Source: Maribacter dokdonensis DSW-8 (lineage in GTDB: Bacteria > Bacteroidota > Bacteroidia > Flavobacteriales > Flavobacteriaceae). Taken from it: a stretch of DNA of 64,000 nt. Below the pieces are notes generated by a model. That model searched no databases, was not told the origin of the DNA, and saw only the letters and a program-made list of their open reading frames with translations. Below, piece by piece: positions 27,073 to 35,757 of the stretch; position 1 is the stretch's first letter, and every line of letters starts with the position of its first letter. The DNA lies in NCBI RefSeq assembly GCF_001447995.1, contig NZ_LDPE01000006.1, forward strand, positions 1-64,000, read 5' to 3'. The position numbers and the translations under genes are program-made.

Positions 27073-28556
27073 GCAATGTCACCTATATCGGGAGATGTAT
27101 TTTTCTTACGAATAAACCATAATCCTACAAAGGTAAGTAGTCCATTTAACGGCAAAAGTTCGTAGCCAAATACGTATCCGCCTAAATACGATGCTGGTAA
27201 CTTAGCCAAAAGTAAAATAATAGAGACGCAAACAAGTGCAACGATCCATACATATTTGTCTTTCACTTGGTGCTTTGTGAAAATTCCAAAAGAAAACAAG
27301 CCTAACAGAGGTCCATAGGTATATGATGCTACAGTTAGTAAGCCATCAATAACATTTCTATCTAAAATATATTTAAAGGAAATTACCACGATGATTAGAA
27401 GTATGCTCATTCCAATATGGGTAATTCTACGTGTTTTTTTAGCTACTGATTCCGGTTTTTTTTCGGTATTAAGAAAATCTACACAAAAAGAAGTGGTCAA
27501 AGAGGTAAGTGCGCTATCTGCACTACTATATGCTGCTGCAATTAAACCGAGCATAAAGGTTACGGCTACTGTTATGCCAAGACCACTGTTCAGTGCAATC
27601 TCGGGGAACAATAGGTCGGACTTTGGTGCACCATCCATAAGTGGTAAGGCTATATTATGAGCATCGGCATAGATGAATAATAAAGCACCCAAAAGCATAA
27701 ATACAAAAGTGACGACTACAAGCACAACACTGAAACTTACCATGTTTTTTTGTGCTTCCCCCAAATTTCTACAAGTAAGGTTCTTTTGCATCATATCTTG
27801 ATCAAGTCCTGTCATACATATCGTAATGAACATACCACCAAGAAAAGATTTAACTAAATGATTTTTAGATGAAAGGTCATCGGTAAAGAAAGTTTTGCTG
27901 TATTGCCCTAATTCTTGAGAATTTAAAAATTCAATAAAGGTCCAGTCCATTTTATCAAGAATAAAATATATGGAGAGTCCCACAGAAATCAACATGAATA
28001 GGGTTTGTAAGGTATCTGTCCAGACAATTGTTTTAATTCCCCCTTTAAAAGTATAGATCCAGATGAGTAGAATAGATAAAATTACAGTAATCTCAAAAGG
28101 AACGTTCCATGCATCAAAAACAAATTGTTGTAAAACTATTGCAACCAAAAATAGACGGAAAGCCGCACCAAGTACTCTAGAAATAAAGAAAGAAATGGCG
28201 CCAACCTTATAGCTCACAAAACCAAATCTATTATCTAGATATTCGTAAATAGAAGTTACATTCTGTTTATAATAAATTGGTAGTAATACAAATGCGGTAA
28301 CCAGATAGCCTAAAAAGTACCCGAGTACAACCTGCATATAACTAAACTGAGAAGCATCTACCCAACCTGGAACAGAAATAAAGGTAACCCCGGATAATGA
28401 TGCTCCTACCATACCAAAAGCAACCAAGTACCATGGAGATTGTTTACCGGCTTTAAAAAAATCTTCGTTAGAATCGTTTTTGCCGGTAAAATAAGATATG
28501 ACCAGCAGTAAAACGAAATAACCGGAAATGAGCAATAGAATATGAGAGGCATTCAT
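27069..28556 (-). CDS. Sodium:solute symporter (SSS/SLC5 family)
   Basis: The 495-residue inner-membrane protein has about 13 membrane segments. Family features include the N-terminal [30 protein letters not shown] and a conserved R-V-L-G-A-A-F-R segment. The middle shows [12 protein letters not shown] and DQDMMQKNL, and TM8-9 has [14 protein letters not shown], with serines like those that bind the second sodium in this family. The substrate is unknown; sialic acid, proline or sugar-type symporters share this architecture. Neighbouring genes give no hint. Confidence 0.93.
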   Translation of the reverse strand: MNASHILLLISGYFVLLLVISYFTGKNDSNEDFFKAGKQSPWYLVAFGMVGASLSGVTFISVPGWVDASQFSYMQVVLGYFLGYLVTAFVLLPIYYKQNVTSIYEYLDNRFGFVSYKVGAISFFISRVLGAAFRLFLVAIVLQQFVFDAWNVPFEITVILSILLIWIYTFKGGIKTIVWTDTLQTLFMLISVGLSIYFILDKMDWTFIEFLNSQELGQYSKTFFTDDLSSKNHLVKSFLGGMFITICMTGLDQDMMQKNLTCRNLGEAQKNMVSFSVVLVVVTFVFMLLGALLFIYADAHNIALPLMDGAPKSDLLFPEIALNSGLGITVAVTFMLGLIAAAYSSADSALTSLTTSFCVDFLNTEKKPESVAKKTRRITHIGMSILLIIVVISFKYILDRNVIDGLLTVASYTYGPLLGLFSFGIFTKHQVKDKYVWIVALVCVSIILLLAKLPASYLGGYVFGYELLPLNGLLTFVGLWFIRKKNTSPDIGDIA

Positions 28557-28751
28557 AAATTGAAATTTGTCGGCAAATTACAAAAAGTTAAATGACCATT
28601 TATATGTTGTGATAAACTGTAAAAGAAGTGGAGCTCTGTAGACTTGAAAAGGTACTCATCGGTAGCGATGATACGGTTTTATGTTAAATTTTAAGAAAAC
28701 TATACGATACCCTTAATAAGTTTAATCGTAAATTTATACCCATATTTAACT

Positions 28752-29372
28752 ATGGAATTCTCTTCTAAATTATTGGAAAATGCGGTTTATGAAGTCTCGC
28801 AGTTACCAGGTATAGGTAAGCGTACAGCTTTACGGCTGGTGCTTCATCTTTTAAAGCAACCAGAACAGCGTACAAGCAATTTGGCTACCTCATTATTGGA
28901 TTTAAGAAGCAAAATTCAATTTTGTGAAAATTGCCATAATATTTCTGATACGGTGTTGTGTGAAATTTGTGCCAACCCGAAAAGAGATGACGCGTTGGTG
29001 TGTGTGGTAGAGGATATTAGGGATGTAATGGCTATAGAAAATACCGGTCAATTTAGAGGCAAGTACCATGTTCTAGGAGGTAAGATTTCGCCAATGGAAG
29101 GTATTGGGCCACAAAATTTGAAAATAGGGACCCTGGTAGATAAAGTGAAGAATGGCGTAATAAAGGAGTTGATTTTTGCGTTGAGTTCTACAATGGAGGG
29201 CGATACCACCAATTTTTATATTTTTAGACAAATTGAGGGTTTTGAAATTAAAACCTCTACAATAGCAAGAGGTATAGCCGTTGGTGATGAGTTAGAATAT
29301 GCAGATGAGGTTACCTTAGGGAGAAGTATTTTGAACAGAGTGCCCTTTGAAGGGTCGCTTCGGCAAGATTAA
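28752..29372 (+). CDS. recR: Recombination mediator RecR
   Basis: RecR works with RecF/RecO to load RecA on gapped DNA. The 206 residues fit the family. An N-terminal helix-hairpin-helix ([17 protein letters not shown]) is followed by the zinc finger C58, C61, C70, C73 (FCENCHNIS...LCEIC). The Toprim domain has [12 protein letters not shown] and the Walker-like [11 protein letters not shown]. The gene stands alone between the symporter and the E2 gene. Confidence 0.96.
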   Translation: MEFSSKLLENAVYEVSQLPGIGKRTALRLVLHLLKQPEQRTSNLATSLLDLRSKIQFCENCHNISDTVLCEICANPKRDDALVCVVEDIRDVMAIENTGQFRGKYHVLGGKISPMEGIGPQNLKIGTLVDKVKNGVIKELIFALSSTMEGDTTNFYIFRQIEGFEIKTSTIARGIAVGDELEYADEVTLGRSILNRVPFEGSLRQD

Positions 29373-29417
29373 CTCTTGATTTTTAGTTAAGTATCAATAA
29401 AAAGGTATTTATTTTAT

Positions 29418-29425
29418 TATTTTTG
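29418..29425 (+). promoter_or_regulatory. -7 box of the E2 gene
   Basis: TATTTTTG matches TAnnTTTG; it ends 37 nt before the ATG at 29463. No -33 TTG at the usual spacing was seen. Confidence 0.45.
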
Positions 29426-29462
29426 TAAAAATTACAAACAAAACAAGCTTTAAATTATCGAT

Positions 29463-30905
29463 ATGTCAAAATTTGAATTGAAACTACCACGAATGGGAGA
29501 GAGTGTTGCAGAAGCAACATTGACATCATGGTTGAAGGAGGTAGGTGATACGATTGAAATGGACGAGCCCATTTTCGAAATTGCTACGGATAAAGTGGAT
29601 AGTGAAGTACCTAGTGAGGTAGATGGTGTTTTAATTGAAAAATGTTTCAATGTGGATGATGTTGTTGAAGTTGGGCAAACGGTAGCAATAATACAGGTAG
29701 GTGGCGATGTTGAAATAGAAGAACCTGAGCAAAAGGATAAAGAAGTTGAAACGGAAGAACCTGTGTTACAAGAAATGGTATCTGCAGCAGAATCTGCCGT
29801 TATGCATGCCAGGGCCCAAACATCTGTAGCGCAATTGAACGGAACTTCAGATCGCTTTTATTCTCCATTGGTAAAGAATATAGCAAGACAAGAAGGTATT
29901 TCTTTTGATGAGTTGGAGACGATTACAGGAACCGGAAAAGACGGCAGGGTAACCAAAGACGATATTTTAAACTACGTTAAAAAGGGAGAAAGTAAGCCTG
30001 TAGAAAGAATTTCTACACCAGAAAGAGCAGCTGTTCAAGAAAGGGTAGCGGTATCACAAAAAGTGGCAGCACCAGAAAAGGTATCTACACCGGTAGAAGA
30101 AAAAGTAACGGCACCACCAGCTCCGGAAAAGATAGCTCCCGCTACAGCATCTACGCAAGCCCCCACTTCTGAAAAACCTAAAACACAGGTTTCTCGAGGA
30201 GATGAGGTTATACCAATGTCAAGAATGGGGAAATTGATTGCCAAACATATGACTGACAGTGTTTCCACATCTGCACATGTTCAAAGTTTTATAGAGGTAG
30301 ATGTAACTAATATTGTTACTTGGAGAAATAAAATAAAGGACGCGTTCTTTAAAAGGGAAGGCGAGAAGTTTACCTATACACCTATTTTTATGGAAGCTGT
30401 GGCCAAGGCTTTGAAGAAATATCCTATGATGAATATTTCTGTTGATGGCGATAGCGTGATAAAAAAGAAAAATATTAATATAGGTATGGCAGCTGCTTTA
30501 CCGGATGGCAATTTGATCGTACCTGTAATTAAAAATGCAGATCAATTAAATTTATTAGGTATAGCTAAAGTTGTAAATGATTTGGCAGACCGATCCAGAA
30601 ACAATGCCCTAAAACCAGATGAGGTGCAAGGTGGTACCTATACGGTTACCAATGTTGGTACGTTTGGTAGTGTTTTTGGAACTCCCATTATTAATCAGCC
30701 ACAAGTAGGTATATTGGCATTGGGTGCTATAAGAAAAATTCCTTCGGTAATAGAAACGGCGGAAGGAGATGTAATAGCGGTGCGTAGTAAAATGTACTTA
30801 TCCCATAGTTATGACCATAGAGTGGTCAATGGGGCTTTAGGTAGTATGTTCGCCAAGGCGGTAGCAGATTATCTTGAAAATTGGGATTTGAATAGAGAAG
30901 TATAG
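29463..30905 (+). CDS. 2-oxoacid dehydrogenase E2 (dihydrolipoamide acyltransferase)
   Basis: E2 core of a 2-oxoacid dehydrogenase complex; branched-chain oxoacid type is likely from the lipoyl sequence, but not proven. One lipoyl domain (1-80) has the lipoylated lysine in ATDKVDSEV (K44). A peripheral-subunit binding domain follows (about 130-175, SPLVKNIARQEGI and GKDGRVTKDDIL), then an Ala/Pro/Glu/Thr-rich linker (180-245), then the catalytic domain. The active-site motif reads SHSYDHRVVNGALG: H452 is kept but the usual Asp of DHRxxDG is Asn (N456). No E1 or E3 gene is nearby. A terminator follows the stop. Confidence 0.93.
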   Translation: MSKFELKLPRMGESVAEATLTSWLKEVGDTIEMDEPIFEIATDKVDSEVPSEVDGVLIEKCFNVDDVVEVGQTVAIIQVGGDVEIEEPEQKDKEVETEEPVLQEMVSAAESAVMHARAQTSVAQLNGTSDRFYSPLVKNIARQEGISFDELETITGTGKDGRVTKDDILNYVKKGESKPVERISTPERAAVQERVAVSQKVAAPEKVSTPVEEKVTAPPAPEKIAPATASTQAPTSEKPKTQVSRGDEVIPMSRMGKLIAKHMTDSVSTSAHVQSFIEVDVTNIVTWRNKIKDAFFKREGEKFTYTPIFMEAVAKALKKYPMMNISVDGDSVIKKKNINIGMAAALPDGNLIVPVIKNADQLNLLGIAKVVNDLADRSRNNALKPDEVQGGTYTVTNVGTFGSVFGTPIINQPQVGILALGAIRKIPSVIETAEGDVIAVRSKMYLSHSYDHRVVNGALGSMFAKAVADYLENWDLNREV

Positions 30906-30926
30906 AAATAATTAATTACTAGTTAA

Positions 30927-30962
30927 TAACACCTTGCTATATGGTATAGCAAGGTGTTTTTT
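30927..30962 (+). terminator. Intrinsic terminator of the E2 gene
   Basis: A 12-bp stem ACACCTTGCTAT/ATAGCAAGGTGT (30929-30940 and 30946-30957) with a 5-nt loop is followed by six T. Confidence 0.93.
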
Positions 30963-31069
30963 GTTATAATGCTGATTGTTTAGGTGTTATGTCTATAAAT
31001 AAAATTAATCAATACTAAATTTATGTGCCTAAAAAACGAAAAGGTATCTTTGTTAAAAGTAGAACTTGT

Positions 31070-31846
31070 ATGGAATTAAAGCTTACCAGACCAATTTGTT
31101 TCTTTGATTTGGAAACAACAGGGGTAAATGTAGCAAAAGATCGTATTGTTGAGATTGCAATATTAAAAGTATACCCTAACGGAAATAAGGAGAGTAAAAC
31201 TTGGCTTGTAAATCCTGAGATGACAATACCTGAAGAGGTAGTTGCCGTTCATGGAATAACAAATGAGAAGGTTGCCAATGAGCCAACCTTTAAAGAACTA
31301 TCTAAGGAAATTTATAAAATGATCAAGGATAGTGATTTGGGAGGTTTTAATTCAGATAGGTTTGATATTCCCTTGTTAGCGGAAGAATTGTTGCGGGCAG
31401 ATATTGATTTTGATATGAAAAACACGGTATCTGTAGATGTGCAGACCATTTTTCATAAAATGGAAAAGCGTACTTTGGAAGCTGCATATAAATTCTATTG
31501 TGACAAAGAACTTACCGATGCGCATAGTGCGGCAGCCGATACCAATGCCACTTACGAAGTTTTGCTTTCTCAATTGGACAGGTATCCGGATTTGGAAAAT
31601 AACGTTAAAAAACTATCGGAATTTTCTAGAAGAAAACAATCGGTTGATTTTGCAGGTTTTATTGCTTTGGATGAAGATGGTGAAGAGGTATTTGCTTTTG
31701 GTAAACACAAAGGGAAAAAAGTACATGCGGTATTGGAGAATGAACCTGGTTATTTTGGATGGATGTTAAATGCCGATTTTCCATTGTACACCAAAAAAAT
31801 ACTTACTCAGATTAAATTGAGCAAATTAAACAACAAGTTGAGTTGA
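31070..31846 (+). CDS. DEDDh 3'-5' exonuclease with ExoX-like C-terminal domain
   Basis: The start is set at ATG 31070 because MELKLTRPICFFDLETTG begins the exonuclease fold directly; the GTG at 31025 would add 15 basic residues. The product has 258 residues. The DnaQ-like motifs are visible: FDLETTG, VHGITNE, GGFNSDRFDIPLL and DAHSAAADT, giving the D-E-D-D-H set. The last 52 residues (VFAFGKHKGKKVHAVL to the end) carry the F-G-K-x-K-G motif of ExoX-like C-terminal/DUF3820-like domains. It probably acts in DNA repair or nucleic-acid turnover in the cytoplasm. It heads a plus-strand run to cinA. Confidence 0.92.
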   Translation: MELKLTRPICFFDLETTGVNVAKDRIVEIAILKVYPNGNKESKTWLVNPEMTIPEEVVAVHGITNEKVANEPTFKELSKEIYKMIKDSDLGGFNSDRFDIPLLAEELLRADIDFDMKNTVSVDVQTIFHKMEKRTLEAAYKFYCDKELTDAHSAAADTNATYEVLLSQLDRYPDLENNVKKLSEFSRRKQSVDFAGFIALDEDGEEVFAFGKHKGKKVHAVLENEPGYFGWMLNADFPLYTKKILTQIKLSKLNNKLS

Positions 31847-31848
31847 TC

Positions 31849-32763
31849 ATGCGTACTCTATTAATAATTTTTTTATTGATTTTTGGTACTGTTCATGCTC
31901 AAGAGGTTTTGGTTGAAGGGCATGTTTTAGATGAGAAGACAAAAACACCCGTACCTTATGCCAATGTGAGTTTTTTAAAAACACTTAAAGGAACTTCAAG
32001 TGATGAAGACGGCTATTTTTATATAGACGTACCGGAATCTTACTTGGAGCGTGAGGTGCATATTTCGGCACTTGGTTTTAAGGACACCATAATACCGGCT
32101 AAAATTATTTCTCAAAAAAAGAAGATTCATCTTAAAGAAGAAACTTTTGAGCTTGAGGAAGTGGTTGTGTCGCAAAGCTTGGGAGATTCTCAGGTATTGA
32201 ACCCGGTGAGCTCATATAGTATAAAAAGTGGATTTTCATCGGCAGAGACTCCTTGGGTATTGGCATTGTATTTTCCAAATATAGGAGCTTCTAAAAAATT
32301 TATTGAGAAAATAACCATTCACGTACAGCAGAATAGTAAATTTAAAAGAGCATCATCTAAATTTAGGCTTAGGGTGTATGATGTAGATAAGAAAACGCAG
32401 AAACCAAACCATGATTTAATACGTAAAAGTATAATTCTGGAGAGTTCTAAAACTGAGGATTTTGTATCTATAGATTTATCTAGTATGAACATCAAAATGC
32501 CAGATGAGGGTATTTATATTGGGTTAGAATGGTTGTTCTTGCCTTATAATTGGTATACAAATACCTATAAACATGCTATCACCAACAAAAAAGTTGTTGA
32601 AGATAGATTTGCACCTACCTTTGCTGCAGTATATCAGAAAAACCAAAATTTTAAGACCATGGTTTATGGTATGGGAGAGTGGAGTGATTTTGCAATTAAG
32701 GCGCCAGGTAATAATGAGAATTTAATACCTGCGGTAAGTTTAAAATTGTCGAAGAAAAGATAG
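31849..32763 (+). CDS. Secreted protein with carboxypeptidase-like regulatory domain
   Basis: The ATG at 31849 (2 nt after the exonuclease stop) gives a signal peptide MRTLLIIFLLIFGTVHAQ; the earlier TTG at 31843 is unnecessary. The 304-residue protein has an N-terminal CarboxypepD_reg-like fold (EGHVLDEKTKTPVPYANVSF, then KGTSSDEDGYFYI), as at the front of TonB-dependent receptors, here without a plug or barrel. The remainder (about 110-304) is a beta-rich domain of unknown role with the GIYIGLEWLF strand. Sorting to the outer membrane or periplasm is inferred. It lies in a tight operon. Confidence 0.88.
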   Translation: MRTLLIIFLLIFGTVHAQEVLVEGHVLDEKTKTPVPYANVSFLKTLKGTSSDEDGYFYIDVPESYLEREVHISALGFKDTIIPAKIISQKKKIHLKEETFELEEVVVSQSLGDSQVLNPVSSYSIKSGFSSAETPWVLALYFPNIGASKKFIEKITIHVQQNSKFKRASSKFRLRVYDVDKKTQKPNHDLIRKSIILESSKTEDFVSIDLSSMNIKMPDEGIYIGLEWLFLPYNWYTNTYKHAITNKKVVEDRFAPTFAAVYQKNQNFKTMVYGMGEWSDFAIKAPGNNENLIPAVSLKLSKKR

Positions 32764-32769
32764 ATTGAA

Positions 32770-33381
32770 ATGAAGATTATTTGTATCGGTAGAAATTATA
32801 CGGCCCATATCAATGAGTTGGAAAATGAAAGACCAGAAGAGCCTGTTGTTTTCATAAAGCCAGATTCATCGGTGTTGCCAAAACAACAAGATTTTTATAT
32901 TCCGGAATTCTCAAATGATGTACATTATGAAGTTGAGGTTTTGGTGAAGATCAAGAAAGTAGGAAAACATATTAGTAAAGAATTTGCACCCACCTATTAC
33001 GATGAAATTGGTTTAGGTATAGATTTTACGGCAAGAGATTTACAATCTAAACTAAAGGAAAAAGGCTTGCCATGGGAGAAAGCCAAAGGTTTTGATGGTG
33101 CAGCGGTAATAGGGGAGTGGTTACCAAAAACCGATTTTGAAAATATCAACGACTTAAAATTTACGTTGGTAAAGAACAATGAGGTGGTGCAAAAAGGCAA
33201 TACCAGTTTAATGCTTTGGAAGATCGATGAGATTATAGCTTACGTGTCAACATTCTTTATGTTGAAAAAAGGAGATATTATTTTTACAGGAACTCCGGCC
33301 GGTGTTGGCAAAATAAGTCCAAATGACTATCTTTCGGGGAGTTTGGAAGATAAAGAACTTTTTACCTTAAAAATTAAATAA
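32770..33381 (+). CDS. Fumarylacetoacetate hydrolase family protein
   Basis: The 203-residue cytoplasmic protein is a short FAH-fold enzyme (YcgM-like). The metal-binding acids appear in FIKPDSSVL, then HYEVEVLVKI (E-x-E) and IDFTARDLQS (D). K-G-F-D-G-A and FTGTPAGVG complete the conserved core. Such enzymes are acylpyruvases or oxaloacetate tautomerases/decarboxylases; the exact substrate is not decidable here. Its stop overlaps the HPt start by 1 nt (TAATG). Confidence 0.93.
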   Translation: MKIICIGRNYTAHINELENERPEEPVVFIKPDSSVLPKQQDFYIPEFSNDVHYEVEVLVKIKKVGKHISKEFAPTYYDEIGLGIDFTARDLQSKLKEKGLPWEKAKGFDGAAVIGEWLPKTDFENINDLKFTLVKNNEVVQKGNTSLMLWKIDEIIAYVSTFFMLKKGDIIFTGTPAGVGKISPNDYLSGSLEDKELFTLKIK

Positions 33382-33719
33382 TGATTTATAACCTTGATAA
33401 GATTAATGAGATGGCAGAAGGAGATCAGGATTTTATAAATTCTGTTATTTCTGTTTTTTTGGAAGAAGTGCCCGAAGATTTAGAGGCTTTAGAGAATGCC
33501 TTGCAAGCTAAAGACCATGATCAAGTATATAAATTGGCCCATAAAATTAAACCTAACGTAGATTTGTTGGGTATGGAGCAAACACGTGCCATAGCCTTAG
33601 AGATTGAGACCCTTGGTAAACAAGAGGCGAATATGGCTGAGATCGAGACAAAATTTCCATTGCTTAAGACAGATATTAATCAAGTAGTGGCAGAACTAAA
33701 AAATGACTTTCAGTTATAA
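33381..33719 (+). CDS. Stand-alone histidine phosphotransfer (HPt) domain protein
   Basis: The 112-residue protein is a complete four-helix HPt domain. The phospho-accepting histidine is H54 in YKLAHKIKPNVDLLGM, in the usual helix-B context. HPt proteins relay phosphate between hybrid histidine kinases and response regulators. No kinase or regulator gene is within the window, so its partners are unknown. The gene overlaps both neighbours by 1 nt (TAATG junctions with the FAH gene and with cinA), so it is translationally coupled to both. Confidence 0.9.
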   Translation: MIYNLDKINEMAEGDQDFINSVISVFLEEVPEDLEALENALQAKDHDQVYKLAHKIKPNVDLLGMEQTRAIALEIETLGKQEANMAEIETKFPLLKTDINQVVAELKNDFQL

Positions 33720-34969
33720 TGCTCGCTGAAATTATTACCATTGGCGATGAGATTCTCATTGGCCAAGTTGTAGATACCAATTCCGCTTTTATAGGAAAAG
33801 AACTCAATAAAATTGGTATTTCGGTTTATCAGATAACATCTATACAAGATGAACGGGTTCATATGTTGAATGCTTTTAAAGAAGCATCTGAGCGCGTTGA
33901 TGTTGTAATTGTTACCGGCGGTCTGGGACCCACCAAAGATGACATTACCAAACACACTTTGTGTGAGTTTTTTAATGATGAACTTGTAGAGAATGCGCAG
34001 GTTCTAGCTCATGTAGAGGAGCTTTTTGCAAAATACATCAGCAATACCCCCATTTCCGATATTAATAGAATGCAAGCTTTAGTGCCTAGTAAGGCAGAGG
34101 TATTGCATAATGCAAATGGCACAGCTCCAGGAATGTTGATGAGAAAAGGAGAGGTAACATTTGTTTCGTTGCCAGGTGTACCTTTTGAGATGAAGCATTT
34201 ATTGAAATCTTCGGTAATACCAAAGTTAGTAAACTATTACAAGCGACCACATATAATGCATAGAACAATAGTAACCTATGGTATGGGAGAAAGTGCTATT
34301 GCAAAACGAATAGAAGCATGGGAAAATGCATTGCCTTCTAATATAAAGTTGGCATATTTACCCAGTTTAGGTAAAGTTAGGCTTCGTTTATCTGGTAAAT
34401 CGGTCGACTATGACGAGTTGGTAACCGCAATGAATCTACAGAGTGAAAACCTGTTTCCGTTGATTGAGGATATTGTTTATGGTTTAGAAGATGATCAAAG
34501 TCTAGAAGAAATAGTAGCTAAATTATTGATTGATAAAAATTTTACGCTTTCTACGGCTGAAAGTTTTACGGGTGGTATGATCGCAGAGAAACTAACTTCG
34601 TTACCTGGGGCATCTGGCTATTTTAAGGGGAGTGTGGTCAGCTATGCTACCGAAACTAAAATTAATGTGCTAAAAGTACCGGTCAAATTAGTAGAAGACT
34701 ATTCTGTGGTAAGTGCAGAGGTTGCCGTTGCCATGGCAAAAGGTGCCAAAAAATTGATGAAAACTGATTTTGCAATTGCAACAACAGGCAATGCAGGACC
34801 TACAAAAGGAGACTCAAAAGCAGATGTTGGAACAGTATTTATTGCAATTGATGGTCCTACGTCACAATTTGTGCAAAAATTTCAAATGGGAAGCACTCGT
34901 GAACGGGTTGTGGAAAAGTCTGTAAATAAGGCATTTGAGCTGCTTCAAAAAGAAATTTTAAAAATGTGA
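33719..34969 (+). CDS. cinA: CinA family protein (nicotinamide-nucleotide amidohydrolase)
   Basis: The 416-residue protein has an N-terminal molybdopterin-binding-like COG1058 domain (EIITIGDEILIGQVVDTNS, VIVTGGLGPTKDD), which in other CinA proteins hydrolyses ADP-ribose. The C-terminal PncC-like domain deamidates NMN (TLSTAESFTGGMIAEKLTS, SYATETK, ATTGNAGPTKGD). Such proteins recycle pyridine nucleotides. The start is coupled to the HPt gene. The 64-nt region after the stop holds the rpmB promoter. Confidence 0.95.
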   Translation: MLAEIITIGDEILIGQVVDTNSAFIGKELNKIGISVYQITSIQDERVHMLNAFKEASERVDVVIVTGGLGPTKDDITKHTLCEFFNDELVENAQVLAHVEELFAKYISNTPISDINRMQALVPSKAEVLHNANGTAPGMLMRKGEVTFVSLPGVPFEMKHLLKSSVIPKLVNYYKRPHIMHRTIVTYGMGESAIAKRIEAWENALPSNIKLAYLPSLGKVRLRLSGKSVDYDELVTAMNLQSENLFPLIEDIVYGLEDDQSLEEIVAKLLIDKNFTLSTAESFTGGMIAEKLTSLPGASGYFKGSVVSYATETKINVLKVPVKLVEDYSVVSAEVAVAMAKGAKKLMKTDFAIATTGNAGPTKGDSKADVGTVFIAIDGPTSQFVQKFQMGSTRERVVEKSVNKAFELLQKEILKM

Positions 34970-34978
34970 ACTTTATTG

Positions 34979-35009
34979 TTGTTGGAACGATAAAAAAGAT
35001 ATAAATTTG
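34979..35009 (+). promoter_or_regulatory. Promoter of the rpmB-rpmG-DUF4295 genes
   Basis: TTG at 34979-34981 and TAAATTTG at 35002-35009 are separated by 20 nt, a good match to the Bacteroidota -33/-7 pattern. The predicted start is near 35013, giving a leader of about 25 nt before rpmB. Confidence 0.7.
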
Positions 35010-35038
35010 CACCCTGTTTAAAAGAAAAAGTCAGCACG

Positions 35039-35278
35039 ATGTCAAAAGTTTGTGAAATTACGGGAAAGAAGGCGATGTTTGGAAACAATGTTTCGTTTTC
35101 AATTAATAAGACGAGAAGAAGATTTGATGTAAATCTATCTAAGAAGCGTTTTTACATTCCAGAAGAAGACCGTTGGATTACACTTAAAGTTTCTACAAGA
35201 GCTTTAAAGAGTATCAATAAGAAAGGAATATCTGCTGTTTTAAAAGAAGCAAAAGCAAAAGGATTCGTAATTAAGTAA
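35039..35278 (+). CDS. rpmB: 50S ribosomal protein L28
   Basis: The 79-residue basic protein has the L28 signature MSKVCEITGKKAMFGNNVS, then SINKTRRRFDVNLSKKRFYI and an RALKSINKKG helix. Its length is normal. It is the first gene of rpmB-rpmG-DUF4295, a common order in Bacteroidota. Confidence 0.97.
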   Translation: MSKVCEITGKKAMFGNNVSFSINKTRRRFDVNLSKKRFYIPEEDRWITLKVSTRALKSINKKGISAVLKEAKAKGFVIK

Positions 35279-35299
35279 TCTGGAAAATAGAGCGTTAAG

Positions 35300-35482
35300 A
35301 TGGCAAAGAAAGGCAATAGAATACAAGTTATATTAGAGTGCACTGAGCACAAAGAATCTGGTCAACCAGGTACTTCAAGATATATTACTACAAAGAACAA
35401 GAAAAATACTCCTGAGAGATTGGAAATTAAAAAATTCAATCCTATTCTTAAGAGAATGACCGTTCATAAAGAAATTAAATAG
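35300..35482 (+). CDS. rpmG: 50S ribosomal protein L33
   Basis: The 60-residue protein starts [18 protein letters not shown] and contains the [19 protein letters not shown] core of L33. It is the zinc-free type: only one cysteine is present, so the two CxxC pairs of the zinc-binding paralogue are absent. It starts 21 nt after rpmB. Confidence 0.97.
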   Translation: MAKKGNRIQVILECTEHKESGQPGTSRYITTKNKKNTPERLEIKKFNPILKRMTVHKEIK

Positions 35483-35518
35483 ATTTTCATATTAGGAAAT
35501 CACAAAAAATTATAAGTC

Positions 35519-35671
35519 ATGGCTAAGAAGACCGTAGCAAGTTTACAGACAAGTTCTAAAAGATTGACAAAGGCTATAAAAATGGTTAAGTCACCAAAAT
35601 CAGGTGCTTACGTTTTTGTTGAGCAAGTAATGCCACCAGAATTGGTAGATGCTTGGATCGCCAAGAAATAA
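35519..35671 (+). CDS. DUF4295 small basic protein
   Basis: This gene encodes 50 residues (MAKKTVASLQTSSKRLTK at the start, ELVDAWIAKK at the end). The family is a Bacteroidota-specific small basic protein that sits after rpmG and is thought to be ribosome-associated; this is inferred from position and composition. It starts 36 nt after rpmG and is followed by a terminator, so the three genes form one unit separate from ftsY. Confidence 0.92.
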   Translation: MAKKTVASLQTSSKRLTKAIKMVKSPKSGAYVFVEQVMPPELVDAWIAKK

Positions 35672-35694
35672 GAATTATAACTTTTAGTAGTTAT

Positions 35695-35725
35695 TGAGCC
35701 CCTTTCCTACGAAAGGGGCTTTTTA
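35695..35725 (+). terminator. Intrinsic terminator after the DUF4295 gene
   Basis: A perfect 10-bp stem AGCCCCTTTC/GAAAGGGGCT (35697-35706 and 35711-35720) with a 4-nt loop is followed by a T-run. Confidence 0.95.
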
Positions 35726-35730
35726 ATTTT

Positions 35731-35738
35731 TATATTTG
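35731..35738 (+). promoter_or_regulatory. -7 box of ftsY
   Basis: TATATTTG is an exact TAnnTTTG box, directly after the terminator and 19 nt before the ftsY ATG. The -33 element would fall inside the terminator hairpin and is not a TTG. Confidence 0.55.
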
Positions 35739-35757
35739 AATAACCATATGATGAACA

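Noticed and set aside
31025..31069. GTG start for the exonuclease
   Set aside because: The ATG at 31070 begins right at the conserved fold; the extra basic residues are not needed.
34969..35039. Ribosomal-protein autoregulatory leader before rpmB
   Set aside because: The predicted leader is only about 25 nt, too short for a structured leader; only the promoter is supported.
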